From assembly GCA_019096155.1 (NCBI GenBank), contig JAHCVI010000002.1, positions 3,720,001 to 3,784,000 of the forward strand: 64,000 nt of DNA, written 5' to 3'. Positions 55,235-64,000 of this stretch are shown piece by piece. The position numbers were made by a program, and so were the translations under genes. A model generated the notes under the pieces. That model made no database searches, had not been told where the DNA came from, and was given only the letters and a program-made list of their open reading frames with translations. This DNA is from Staphylotrichum longicolle (lineage: Eukaryota; Ascomycota; Sordariomycetes; Sordariales; Chaetomiaceae). Within the stretch, counting starts at the first letter, position 1, and each line of letters opens with the position of its first letter.

Positions 55235-57418
55235 ATGGCGACCAAGGTCGACGCCGCGGCGCTCAACGAGACGCCCATTCCCGAGCCCGCCCACAAGCAG
55301 CAGAAGCAGACAATTGACCCGTACAATGTGTGTTTTTGGTTCCTATCCGGTACCATGCCTCGACGCTGCAGAACCCTAACGCCTCCAATCATGTTAGGTC
55401 TCGGGAGAAGTCGGCGAGGACGGCGTGGTCAAGGCCATCGACTACAACAAGCTGGTCGAAGAGTTTGGCACCAAGAAGATTGACGACGAGCTGCTCGCCC
55501 GCTTCGAGCGCGTGACCGGCAAGCGCCCGCACCACTTCCTCAGGAGAGGCATCGTCTTCTCCCACAGAGATTTCGAGCTCATCCTCGACCGCTACGAGCG
55601 TGGCGAGCCCTTCTTTCTCTACACCGGCCGCGGACCCTCGTCAGACAGCGTCCATGTCGGCCACACGATCCCGTTCGAGTTTACAAAGTGTACGTGTTGG
55701 GGCCTTCGCATCTCATGGGGGTTGGGGGGGAACACAAGGAGAGAAGGCGTCTGGAATTGGGTACAGGTCATTTGTGTGTCGGGCCGAGGCTGACACTACT
55801 TTGACAGGGCTTCAGGATACATTCGATGTACCTGTACGTCGGCTCGACAAGCCCCTTGGTGCCAGGTTCGCGATGCTAACATGTTGCTAGCTCATCATCA
55901 TGATGACCGACGATGAGAAGTAAGCCAGGGCATTCTGGCAGGTTCAGGAACGGGCTTGCTAACACAACCAGGTATCTGTTCTCGGAGAAGCGCACCATCG
56001 AGGAGGTTCAAGGGTACTGCAGCAGCAACGCCAAAGACATCATCGCCATTGGCTTCGATCCGGCCAAGACATTTATCTTTTCCGATGTAAGTGCAAAGCA
56101 CTCGCTCTCAATGTCCTGGAGGCTGACCAGAGCCGCAGTTCGACTACGTTGGCGGCGCCTTCTACAGGAATATCGTTCGCCTGTCGAAGCACATCACCCT
56201 CAACCAGGCCCGTGCCATCTTTGGCTTCAACGAGAGCAGCAATATCGGGAGGATTCACTTTGGCAGCATCCAGGGTACGTGGAGGTGTCCGAGCTAACCT
56301 CAACAACGAGCTAACGGCTGGGTAGGCGCAACCAGCTGGGCTTCATCATTCCCCCACATCTTTGGCGAAGACGAGACGAAGACTGTCGGGATCCCGGCCT
56401 TGATGTAAGGAACCTTTTCCAACTCTGCGACATCATCATGCTAATACCTAGTAGTCCTTGCGCCATCGACCAAGATCCGTAGGTAACCCCCTTCTCAGGG
56501 ATTCGGGGGACAAGACACAACTTTTTTCTGGGCCCCTTTCCTGCGTTTTCTACTTCGAACTGATTTCGCTGACCTGCCTACAGATGTAAGCGTCTGGCTT
56601 TTGGTAGTCTAACATATTTAAATCGCTAACCAAGCAAAGACTTCCGCATGACCCGGGATGTATCGGCAAGGCTAAAATATCAGGGCAAGCCCTACGCCAA
56701 ACCATCTCTGATCCATGCCCTGTTCCTCCCAGCGCTTCAAGGTCCTGGCACAAAGGTTCGCATGACGCTGTCTGGATAACTGTCTTGGTATGAAATCACA
56801 GCTAACGCAACGCAGATGTCGGCTTCCATTGACGAGTCCGCAAGTACGTCGGCACCAAATCATGCTGAACGAGATCATCTGCTGACTTGAGCAGTTTTCA
56901 TGAGGGACACGCCTAATCAGATCAAGAACAAGATCAACAGATACGCCTTCTCGGGCGGCAAGGTGTCGGTTGAGGAGCACAGAGAACAAGGAGGCGACAC
57001 CACCGTCGATGTTGCATTCCAGTACCTCCGCTTCTTCCTCGAGGACGACGAAGAGCTCGAGAGGATCAGGGTGGCGTACGAGAGCGGAGAGATGCTGACG
57101 GGCGAACTGAAGGCGATCTGCATCAAGGAGCTACAGACATACGTGGCTGCGTTCCAGGAGAGGAGAGCAAAGGTGGACGACGAGGCGGTCAAACTGTTCA
57201 TGGACAGGCGGCCGCTCAAGTGGGGAGGCAACCCCCGTGCGCCCATCGTCGTCCCCAAGGTCGAAGATGGAGTCGCGGGCGAGGCAGCTGCCGAAGGGGA
57301 TGGAAAGATGACCAAGAACCAACTCAAGAAGCTGGAGAAGCTGAAGCAAGCAGAGGCCAAGAAGGCGCAGAAGGCCAAGGAAAAGGCGGAACAAGCGGCT
57401 GCGAAGGCGGCGGCATGA
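55235..57418 (+). CDS. WRS1: Cytosolic tryptophanyl-tRNA synthetase, 12 exons including a 2-nt microexon
   Basis: Exons: 55235-55327, 55398-55689, 55808-55833, 55891-55919, 55972-56086, 56139-56274, 56326-56404, 56455-56478, 56584-56585, 56640-56755, 56816-56843 and 56895-57418, giving 487 residues. Charges tRNA-Trp. Class I motifs are HVGH (residues 117-120) and KMSAS (304-308); the eukaryotic DQDPYFRMTRD block is at about 262-272. PYF needs the exon pieces CC, AT and AC-TTC. The 2-nt exon AT is flanked by CTACAG and GTAAGC, with CTGAC and CTAAC branch sites. Without it the frame breaks or the Tyr is lost. Several other exons are only 24-29 nt. The C-terminal extension is Lys/Ala-rich and coiled ([20 protein letters not shown]), perhaps RNA-binding. 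ATG 55235 has AACATGG context. Confidence 0.95.
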
Positions 57419-57989
57419 GTCTTAGTCTAGGTAAGGGGGGGATCACACCATTGCGTCGAACCTGTACCTTTTGGTCTTCCATCTAGCCACGTCGAGCGAC
57501 GGGAGTTGAGTGAAATAGACCTCTCGGGTTGTAGCCAGGGCAACGGCTGGGGGGGCGGGGGTTTGGGAGCAGCTGCAGAGTTATCTTCTTGGCTCCACTT
57601 GGTAGCAAGGGAAGCTCGTGTTGAATGCACCCTGGATGCTGTGTTTGGCGGAGCTGGTCAATCAAAAGGCGTGGCCATGGAGCTGCCTTTCTGAGACAGC
57701 AGTGCGGAAACGGAACCATTATCGTGCCCCTCCTTCATATCTTCAGAAACACCAAGTATTTTCGTTGTTTTTAAACCCCTTTTTTTCCTTCTCCATCGGC
57801 TTGAAACTCTATTTCCGAGTCCACCTTGAGTCATTGACAAAGCCTGTTGAGGTGACTCACATCTGGCCCTCCTCTTTTGTCGCTCCATCACCAACGCCCA
57901 CATTCATCGCGCCAAAACACAGTTCCAGCCTCAAACCAAAGACCACAGCATCACGAGAAAGGCAAGAACAAAGGACGCAGAAGTTCAAA
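57419..57989. other. Intergenic region
   Basis: 570 bp between two plus-strand genes. The final 150 bases are CA-rich and leader-like; no gene recognised. Confidence 0.5.
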
Positions 57990-58895
57990 ATGACCTACCA
58001 CCTCTACATCACAAACAAGAACTACTCGTCCTGGTCTCTCCGGCCCTGGCTCCTCCTCCGCCAGCTCGGCATCCCCTTTGTCGAGGAATACCGCCCGGTC
58101 ACCTCGGGCTCCTTCCGCCAGCCACGTAAGAACCACCTCATTTTCTCAATCTAGCAAACCTCTTTTGGGGGTGTGCCAATCGGCGTCACCAGTCCAATCT
58201 TGTTTCTTCTCCACCACAAAAACTCACACTAACCCCGGGGGGCGCGGATGGGTATGGGTTTATTAGAATGGCTCGAGTTCTCCCCCGTCGCGCACGTCCC
58301 CTGCCTGCACGTCGTCGGCGGGCGGGGAAAGGATGAGGAAGGGGAAGGGGAAGAGGAGGAGGAGAGGCTCGTGCTCTGGGAGTCGCTCGCCATCGTCGAG
58401 TTCCTCGCCGAGGAGCACCCGGACAGGAACGTCTACCCGAAAGACAGGCGCGCGCGGGCGTGGGCGCGGTCGGCCGTCGCCGAGATGCACGCCGGGTTCG
58501 CGGCGGTGCGGCAGGAGATGGGCATGAGCGTCGGGGTGCGGGTGGAGCTCGGCCCGGCCGCGTTCACGGAGGGGCTGGTGAGGGACCTGGAGAGGCTGGA
58601 CGCGCTGTGGAGCGAGGGCCTCGCGAGGTTTGGGGGCCCGTTCCTGGCGGGTGCGGAGTTTACGGCCGTGGACGCGTTTTACGCGCCCGTGGTGCTGCGG
58701 CTGCAGACATATCTCGGGCCGCTGGACAGAATGGGGGAGGCGGCGAGGGGGTATGTGGCGCGCATGCTGGAGGTGGAGGGGATCAGGGAGTGGGTGGAGG
58801 ACGCGCTGAGGGAGACGGGGAGGGAGGTGCTGCATGAGGCGGAGTGTGTCGAGGGGGAGGGCCGGAGGTTGGTTGCTGATTTGAGGGCGAAGTGA
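57990..58895 (+). CDS. Glutathione S-transferase-like protein
   Basis: Two exons, 57990-58125 and 58267-58895, give 254 residues. The 141-nt intron (GTAAGA to TTATTAG) rebuilds FRQPQWLEFSPVAHVPCLHV. The N-terminal thioredoxin-like domain begins YHLYITNKNYSSWSLRPWL, with the Ser/Tyr-rich motif near the glutathione site, and contains the cis-Pro (HVPCL) and ESLAIVEFLAEEHP (glutathione gamma-Glu contact). An acidic insert (DEEGEGEEEEE) interrupts the domain. The C-terminal helical domain is complete, with FTAVDAFYAP as the N-capping motif. Cytosolic conjugation or isomerase activity is expected; the substrate is unknown. Confidence 0.87.
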
Positions 58896-59691
58896 TGGCG
58901 GATATGGTCTTGAAATGAAAACCAAAAAAAGAAAAAAAACTGAAGGGTGAGAGCTTAGGTGGATGATGGTTTCACTGGTGATGTGTTCTCATGTCTGTTT
59001 CGCTGTGTTGGCAACTCGGACCTGGGCGCCCTTTTCTCGGACGCTGCAACGCAAGAGTTTTATACTCTAGTACCGAGACGTATTTGAGACTGATTCCCTG
59101 GTTTAATATGGAACTCCAATGCCGTTTCATGATCCTACCTTGAACTGGCCCTTCTCCTGTTTACATCACTTACACGGGGCTGACTGATTGACTTCAAGTT
59201 TAACTGTTGACTCCACATCACATGCTGCTTTGCCTACCAGAAAAGGTCTCTCAAAGTATAGTTCGAACAACAACTATGGATGTTGACTCATTCTCGTCGA
59301 GATATCGAGCTCGTTCAGAAATCCGGGGAATAACCTCCGGGCTACAAGAGGAACTAAGCCCGTCAATCATTGCGTTCTGGACGGGAATAAGACCGTGGTG
59401 AAAAGCCAATCACTTGCGAATTGGAAGTCAACAATGTGCTTGTTTAGTACCATTTCGAGCCACTGTGACCCCATTCCTGAGCACGTCATCCTGTCGGCCC
59501 CGGCTTTTACGTAGCAAGAATGCCGGCCCGGCTCTCGGCTCCCCGCCGTCTCCACAAGGGGGGCAACCCGCAGAGGAGTCAAGGAGGGGGAGGGGTCGCA
59601 CCGGGCCGCCTTGCACATGCATGCCGGCCGGGCGGATATCGGCGGGAGGACAACACCTCGTGGACTTGAAACGACGATGACACGGGTCCAG
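58896..59691. other. Intergenic region
   Basis: About 800 bp with no coding signal, lower GC near 59000-59400, then GC-rich before the TATA box at 59692. Confidence 0.5.
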
Positions 59692-59699
59692 TATTTATA
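59692..59699 (+). promoter_or_regulatory. TATA-like element of the gamma-glutamyltransferase gene
   Basis: TATTTATA lies about 92 bases upstream of the ATG at 59791. If it is the core promoter, the upstream in-frame ATG at 59677 cannot be the start. Confidence 0.45.
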
Positions 59700-59790
59700 T
59701 GGTCACGTCCGCTGTCGAATTGCCAGCCACCCCAGGTCTTCTCTGACAGTCATCATCAAGCGGTCATTCACACGCTCGGCAACTCTCGCC

Positions 59791-61818
59791 ATGCCGCTCG
59801 CCACCCCATCCGTGTACCCCCCGCCGTCTGGCGAGTTCATGAAATGGCCCAGCCGGCGGAGCGTGGTGCACAGCACCAAGGGCATCGTGGCCTGCACCCA
59901 GCCCCTTGCGGCCAAGTGTGGCATCGACATCCTCAATGCGGGAGGCAATGCTGCTGTAAGTCGGCCGCGTTCATGTGCAGACGCTTGCGGAGTAATGCTA
60001 ACAGCTACACCAGGATGCTGCCGTGGCCGTGGGTACGTGCGAGAAGAACAACCCCTGAATGCAATGCAACACATTGTTTACTGATAGCCCCCCAGCCGCC
60101 GGCTTGAACGTGACGGAACCCACCTCGACCGGCATCGGCGGTGACATGTTCTGTCTCTTCTACGACGCCAAGACGGGCACCGTGTCGGCCTTGAACGGGT
60201 CGGGCCGGGCGGGCGGCAAGTGCACGCTCGAGACGGTCCGCAAGAGTCTGGGGCTGGCCGACGACGTGGTTGGCGAGATCCCCATGAGCAGCGTCCATGC
60301 GGCCACTGTGCCGGGTGCTGCTGCGGGATGGGCCGACACGGTCGAGCGCTTCGGCAGCGGCAAGCTGAGCCTGGAGCAGATCCTGACGCCGGCGATTGAG
60401 CTGGGTGAAAAGGGGTTCCCCGTGTCCGAGGATGCCGCTTTCTACGTACGCCGTCAACTCTGATTTCTCCCCCTTGGCGCCCCCATGGCTAACCGCTCCA
60501 GTGGCAACACTATGAGAACGACCTCCGCAAGGCCTCTCCCAACTATGCCGAGATGCTCAAGGCCGATCCCTCGGCTCCTGACGGTGTCCGCGCCCCCAGG
60601 GCAGGCGACATCATCAAGCTCCCCAACCTGGCGCGCACATTCCGCACCCTCGCGACCGAAGGCAAAAAGGGCTTCTATTCCGGGCGCATCGCCGAGGAGA
60701 TTGTCAAGGTCGTGCGCGACCGCGGGGGTCACCTCGAGGTCGCCGACCTGCAGCACCACCTCGAGAAGGGCAGCGAGCCCGTGGACCCCATCGCGCTCAA
60801 ATTCCGCGGCCATGGCACGGGCGCCTCGCCCGGCGGCGGCGTCGAGCTCTGGGAGCACCCTCCTAACGGGCAGGGCATCGTGGCGCTCATGGCCCTAGGC
60901 ATCATCCAAGAGCTCGAAGCCCCAGAAGAAGATCCCGACCTTTACGGCCGCCGACCACAACACGGCGCCCTACCTCCACGCCATCGTCGAAGCCCTCCGC
61001 ATCGCCTTCGCCGACGCAAACTGGTTCGTGGCAGACCCGTCACCACCGAGGTCCCCACCGCGTCCCTCATCTCCCAGCCCTACCTCGCCTCGCGGGCCCA
61101 GCTCTTCGACCCGTCCCGCGCGAGCGACATCCTCTCGCACGGCGACCCGCAGTCCCCGCACCACCAGCACCACCCGACCTTCCCCTCCCCGGCGCTGCGC
61201 TCCAGCGACACGGTCTACTTCGCCGTGTCGGACGCGCAGGGCAACGCCATCTCCTTCATCAACTCCAACTACGCCGGCTTCGGCACCGCCATGGTCCCCC
61301 GCGGGTGCGGCTTCACGCTGCAGAACCGGGGCGCCAACTTCAGCCTCGACCGGGCGCACCCCAACGCGCTAGCCCCGCGCAAGCGGCCCTACCACACCAT
61401 CATCCCGGGGCTCGTGACCAACCTGGCGGACGGGTCGCTGCACAGCGTGTTCGGCGTCATGGGCGGGTTCATGCAGCCGCAGGGCCACGTGCAGGTGCTG
61501 CTGGGCCAGCTGGTCGGCGGGCTCAGCCCGCAGCAGGCGCTGGACGCGCCGCGGGTGTGCATCGGAGCGGGCATGGCCGACGTCGGGGACGTGTTTGACC
61601 GGACGGTGTACGTGGAGGAGGGGATGCCCGAGGAGACGATCCGGGGCCTGCGCGAGCTGGGCCACAAGGTGCAGGTGCTGGGGGCGTGGGGCGGGAAGGG
61701 GAGGCAGATGTTTGGGAGGGGGCAGGTCATCAGGTGGACGGTGGACGAGGTGGACGGGACGGGGGTGTGGTCGGCGGGGAGTGATATGAGGGGCGATGGC
61801 GCTGCGTATCCCGCATGA
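59791..61818 (+). CDS. Gamma-glutamyltransferase family protein (YwrD-like), with two compensating frame breaks
   Basis: Four exons, 59791-59955, 60014-60032, 60096-60445 and 60502-61818, give 616 residues once frame is corrected. The GGT-family start ([37 protein letters not shown]) and GIGGDMFCL are clear. The proenzyme is cleaved before a nucleophilic Thr, here Thr415 in SSDTVYFAV, with [13 protein letters not shown] downstream. Between 60924 and 61036 the reading frame is wrong in the DNA given: it reads [20 protein letters not shown], while the next frame reads [19 protein letters not shown] and [11 protein letters not shown]. The C-run at 60920-60923 is one base long and the C-run at 61036-61038 is one base short. 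No signal peptide is obvious, so an intracellular enzyme acting on gamma-glutamyl or related amides is likely. Convergent with GRX5. Confidence 0.88.
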
Positions 61819-61969
61819 ATTGTGTGTTTTGTTTTTGTCTTTTTAGGATGTGTTAGCGGGGTGCGAGAGGGTATTGGAAGCGAATAAAAGGATATGGTAC
61901 ATTTCTAACGTGCCGGTGGTATCGTTCTCGTTGGGTAAGTTTGTATACAGCTGCGCAGCAGTCATGGCT

Positions 61970-62600
61970 CTACTCCTTCTTCTCCCCCTCGGCCTGCCCC
62001 TCCGCTTCCGCTGCCAGCACCTTCTTTTCCTCCAGCAGCTTCGCCAGCTCCCCGTTCTGGTGCATCGACACGATGATGTCGCACCCGCCGATGAACTCCT
62101 TGTCAACGTAGAGCTGCGGGATCGTCGGCCAGTCAGAGTACTCCTTGATGCCTGTGCCAACGCCTCCCTGTTAGCCCTTCCATCTCGCGAAACCAACCCA
62201 ACTGAAACAGCAGAAAAGAGCTAAGCCTACCTTGCCTCAACTCTGAATCCTCCAGCACATTGTAGGCGGCAAACTTCTCGGGATCGACGCCCTGCAGACC
62301 CAACACCTGGATGCTCGCGCGCGAGAAGCCGCACTGGGGCGTCTCGGGTGTGCCCTTCATGAAGAGAACCACTGGCGCAGAGCCAACGGCCTTGTCAATG
62401 GCCTGGCGGACGGCATCGGAGAGGAGACGGCGTTGAGCGGCGAGCGAGAGGAGGAAGGGCGAGGGCTTGATGGGGGCGGTGGCCGGGCGGATCGACGAGA
62501 AGGCCGTTTGCCGGACTGCCTGCAGGACGGGGTTAGTCTTTGGGCCCGTCGCAAGAAATGTGGACATGCCTACCCTTGATAGTATCGTTCGGGAAAACAT
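61970..62600 (-). CDS. GRX5: Mitochondrial monothiol glutaredoxin (Grx5)
   Basis: Two exons on the minus strand, 62600-62231 and 62151-61970, give 183 residues. The CGFS active site (Cys90) follows [32 protein letters not shown] and [13 protein letters not shown] complete the fold. The first 55 or so residues are basic and Ser/Ala-rich, a mitochondrial presequence. Grx5 transfers [2Fe-2S] clusters within the mitochondrial ISC pathway. The 79-nt intron has a GTAGGC donor and a GGCACAG acceptor and joins ELRQ to GIKEYSDWP. The acidic Glu/Lys tail is usual. The stop lies 152 bases from the facing gene's stop. Confidence 0.95.
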
Positions 62601-63123
62601 CTTGGCGGGCGGGTATGTGAAAGTGGTGTAGGGTGAAGGTTCGGTGTTGCGGGAGAGGCGAATCGGTTGCTCGCGGGAATCATCGCGACTTTTTTTGGGT
62701 CATCGGCAATGGCAATGATGTAAGCGGTTCCCCCAGGGAAATATAGGGTTAGGGTCATGGTCCTATTTACTGCCTTTTTGCCCCCTGGGAGGTGTCACAA
62801 CCTGTGTAACCCCAACCCTCACGGTTTGGTTTGCCTTTGCTTTTCAGCACACATGTTCGACTGCAGCATCCTGTTTGAGTGTTTCCCCCGTTAGCTCAGG
62901 CCCACAAACGGGCAGCGAACCTGGAATGGTGTCCCGACCAAATGCTTGTTTTGCGACCTTGCCCCTGGTCTTGTTTCTGTAGCATGGCGCCATCCAAACT
63001 CATTTGGCCATTTCTTGGCAATATCGAAATCTCACCTTATCAAAGTTAACAGTATTATCATCCGTCGCTCATCAGCATCACCTCCAGACTCACTAACGTT
63101 ACTGTCGTCACACTCACCCAACC
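62601..63123. promoter_or_regulatory. Divergent promoter region, GRX5 / SDR gene
   Basis: 523 bp between two start codons. No TATA box is clear; the 60 bases before 63124 are CA-rich and leader-like. Confidence 0.45.
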
Positions 63124-64000
63124 ATGGCCGACATCTATCAACCCCTTAGATTCTCCAATCTGTAAGCCGCCCGCCCTCGGTCACCTGTAAACACACTCCT
63201 GACCCGTCATCTAGATTTGCGGTTGGCTATCACTTCCTCCAGCGCCAGTTCCGCTCCCTGGCCGTCCCCACCGCCTCGTATGCCGGACGCACCGTCATCG
63301 TTACCGGCGCCAACGGTGGCCTTGGGCTAGAGGCAGCCCGCCACTTTGCCCGCCTAGGCGCCGCTCGCATCATCCTCGCCTGCCGGAGCACCGAGCGCGG
63401 CGAGGCCGCCAAGGCCGATATCGAGCAGTCCGCCCCTTCCTCTACTGTCCTAGAGGTATGGTCTCTCGATCTCTGCTCCTTCGACAGCGTGCGCGCCTTT
63501 TGCCGCCGCGCCGAGAAGGAGCTGGACAGGCTGGACGTGTTGCTCGCCAACGCCGCCCTGCTGAGTCTGGACCTGAAGATGGCCGAGGGCTATGAGGTGC
63601 AGATCACGGCCAATGTCATTTCGAACTTCCTGATGGTGCTGATGCTGCTGCCTCTACTGAGGCGGACGGCGAGCAAGTACAATACCGAGACGACTGTCTC
63701 GGTCGTGGCGAGCGAGGCACACTTTTTCGTGAGTGCACTTGCAGTCTCGTCCTTTTTCTCTCCCTTATCATTACTGATCGGCTTTCCCCGACAGACCAGG
63801 TTTTGTGAACAAAACGAACCGCACATCTTCAATTCCTTCCGTCCTGGTACATACATGGATGAACGCTACGCCAACTCCAAGCTGCTTGATGTCCTGGTCG
63901 TGCAGGAGCTCGCCGAGCGGCTCGATGCTTCCAGCGCTGGCGCCAGCCCCATCGTGGTGAACACAGCGAACCCCGGGCTGTGCAAGTCGAATTTGTTCAG
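63124..64000 (+). CDS. Short-chain dehydrogenase/reductase, 5' part (runs off the right edge)
   Basis: Exons 63124-63161, 63215-63728 and 63795 to beyond 64000. The NAD(P)-binding Rossmann motif TGANGGLG lies near residue 38, NAA (LLANAALLS) follows, and the catalytic Tyr/Lys appear in YANSK. The layout resembles the retinol-dehydrogenase/WW-oxidoreductase-like classical SDRs (IILACRSTERGE, NTANPGLCKSNL). Intron 1 rebuilds NLFAVGYHF and intron 2 rebuilds AHFFTRFCEQ. The hydrophobic stretch FLMVLMLLPLL is part of the core fold and not clearly a membrane segment. Substrate cannot be predicted. The C-terminus is missing. Confidence 0.88.

Noticed and set aside
1..64000. Transposons, CRISPR arrays, biosynthetic gene cluster, AT-rich mutated islands
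   Set aside because: No reverse transcriptase, transposase, long terminal repeats, array structure, PKS/NRPS or AT-rich blocks were recognised anywhere in the window.

Overview
This 64-kb window is nuclear DNA of a filamentous ascomycete, most likely a sordariomycete (Sordariales-like, but I cannot name the species from sequence alone). The reasons are a GC-rich coding style with GC-rich third positions, short spliceosomal introns of about 50-140 nt with CTAAC/CTGAC branch points, and housekeeping proteins of fungal type (Mak16, Get3, Gyp7, Mkt1, Mpe1, Sss1, Ups1). A dispersed single-copy 5S rRNA gene, as in Neurospora-type fungi, fits this too. I see no operons, transposons, CRISPR arrays, tRNAs or a secondary-metabolite cluster.

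Layout, left to right. The 3' end of a mitochondrial ribosomal protein gene (mS41/Fyv4) is followed by a 5.8-kb gene-free stretch, a bZIP-like regulator, and another 3.7-kb gene-free stretch. From 11 to 19 kb lie ER glucosidase I (GH63), a Gyp7-type TBC Rab-GAP and an Mso1-like exocytosis factor. From 19 to 28 kb lie an unrecognised protein with an acidic tract, an F-box/LRR-like protein, a diverged 5S rRNA gene on the minus strand, MAK16, and the divergent mitochondrial tRNA-modifying GTPase MSS1. A 55-codon gene made of repeated exons sits at 28.4 kb, followed by about 4.8 kb without a gene. From 33 to 44 kb lie MKT1, SSS1 (Sec61 gamma), an unrecognised protein, 5-hydroxyisourate hydrolase and GET3. 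From 45 to 64 kb lie MPE1, UPS1, an S10 carboxypeptidase, mitochondrial release factor MRF1 divergent from cytosolic tryptophanyl-tRNA synthetase, a GST, a gamma-glutamyltransferase family protein, mitochondrial glutaredoxin GRX5, and the start of an SDR oxidoreductase running off the right edge.

The genes are mostly housekeeping and not functionally clustered. There is loose grouping around protein synthesis (mS41, MAK16/MSS1, MRF1/WRS1) and ER/secretory functions (glucosidase I, Gyp7, Mso1, Sss1, Get3). Exon structures were worked out by hand from splice signals, reading frame and remembered conserved family motifs.

The most notable observations are a 2-nt microexon in the TrpRS gene and a 19-nt terminal exon that restores the catalytic FCVGK tail of MSS1. 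Others are a tiny gene whose two 5' exons end in the same eight residues, and a diverged 5S rRNA with compensatory stem changes. Six single-base frame breaks fall in G/C runs or a GA tract across five otherwise conserved genes, which looks more like assembly or sequencing error than biology. I did not find a convincing new multi-gene system.
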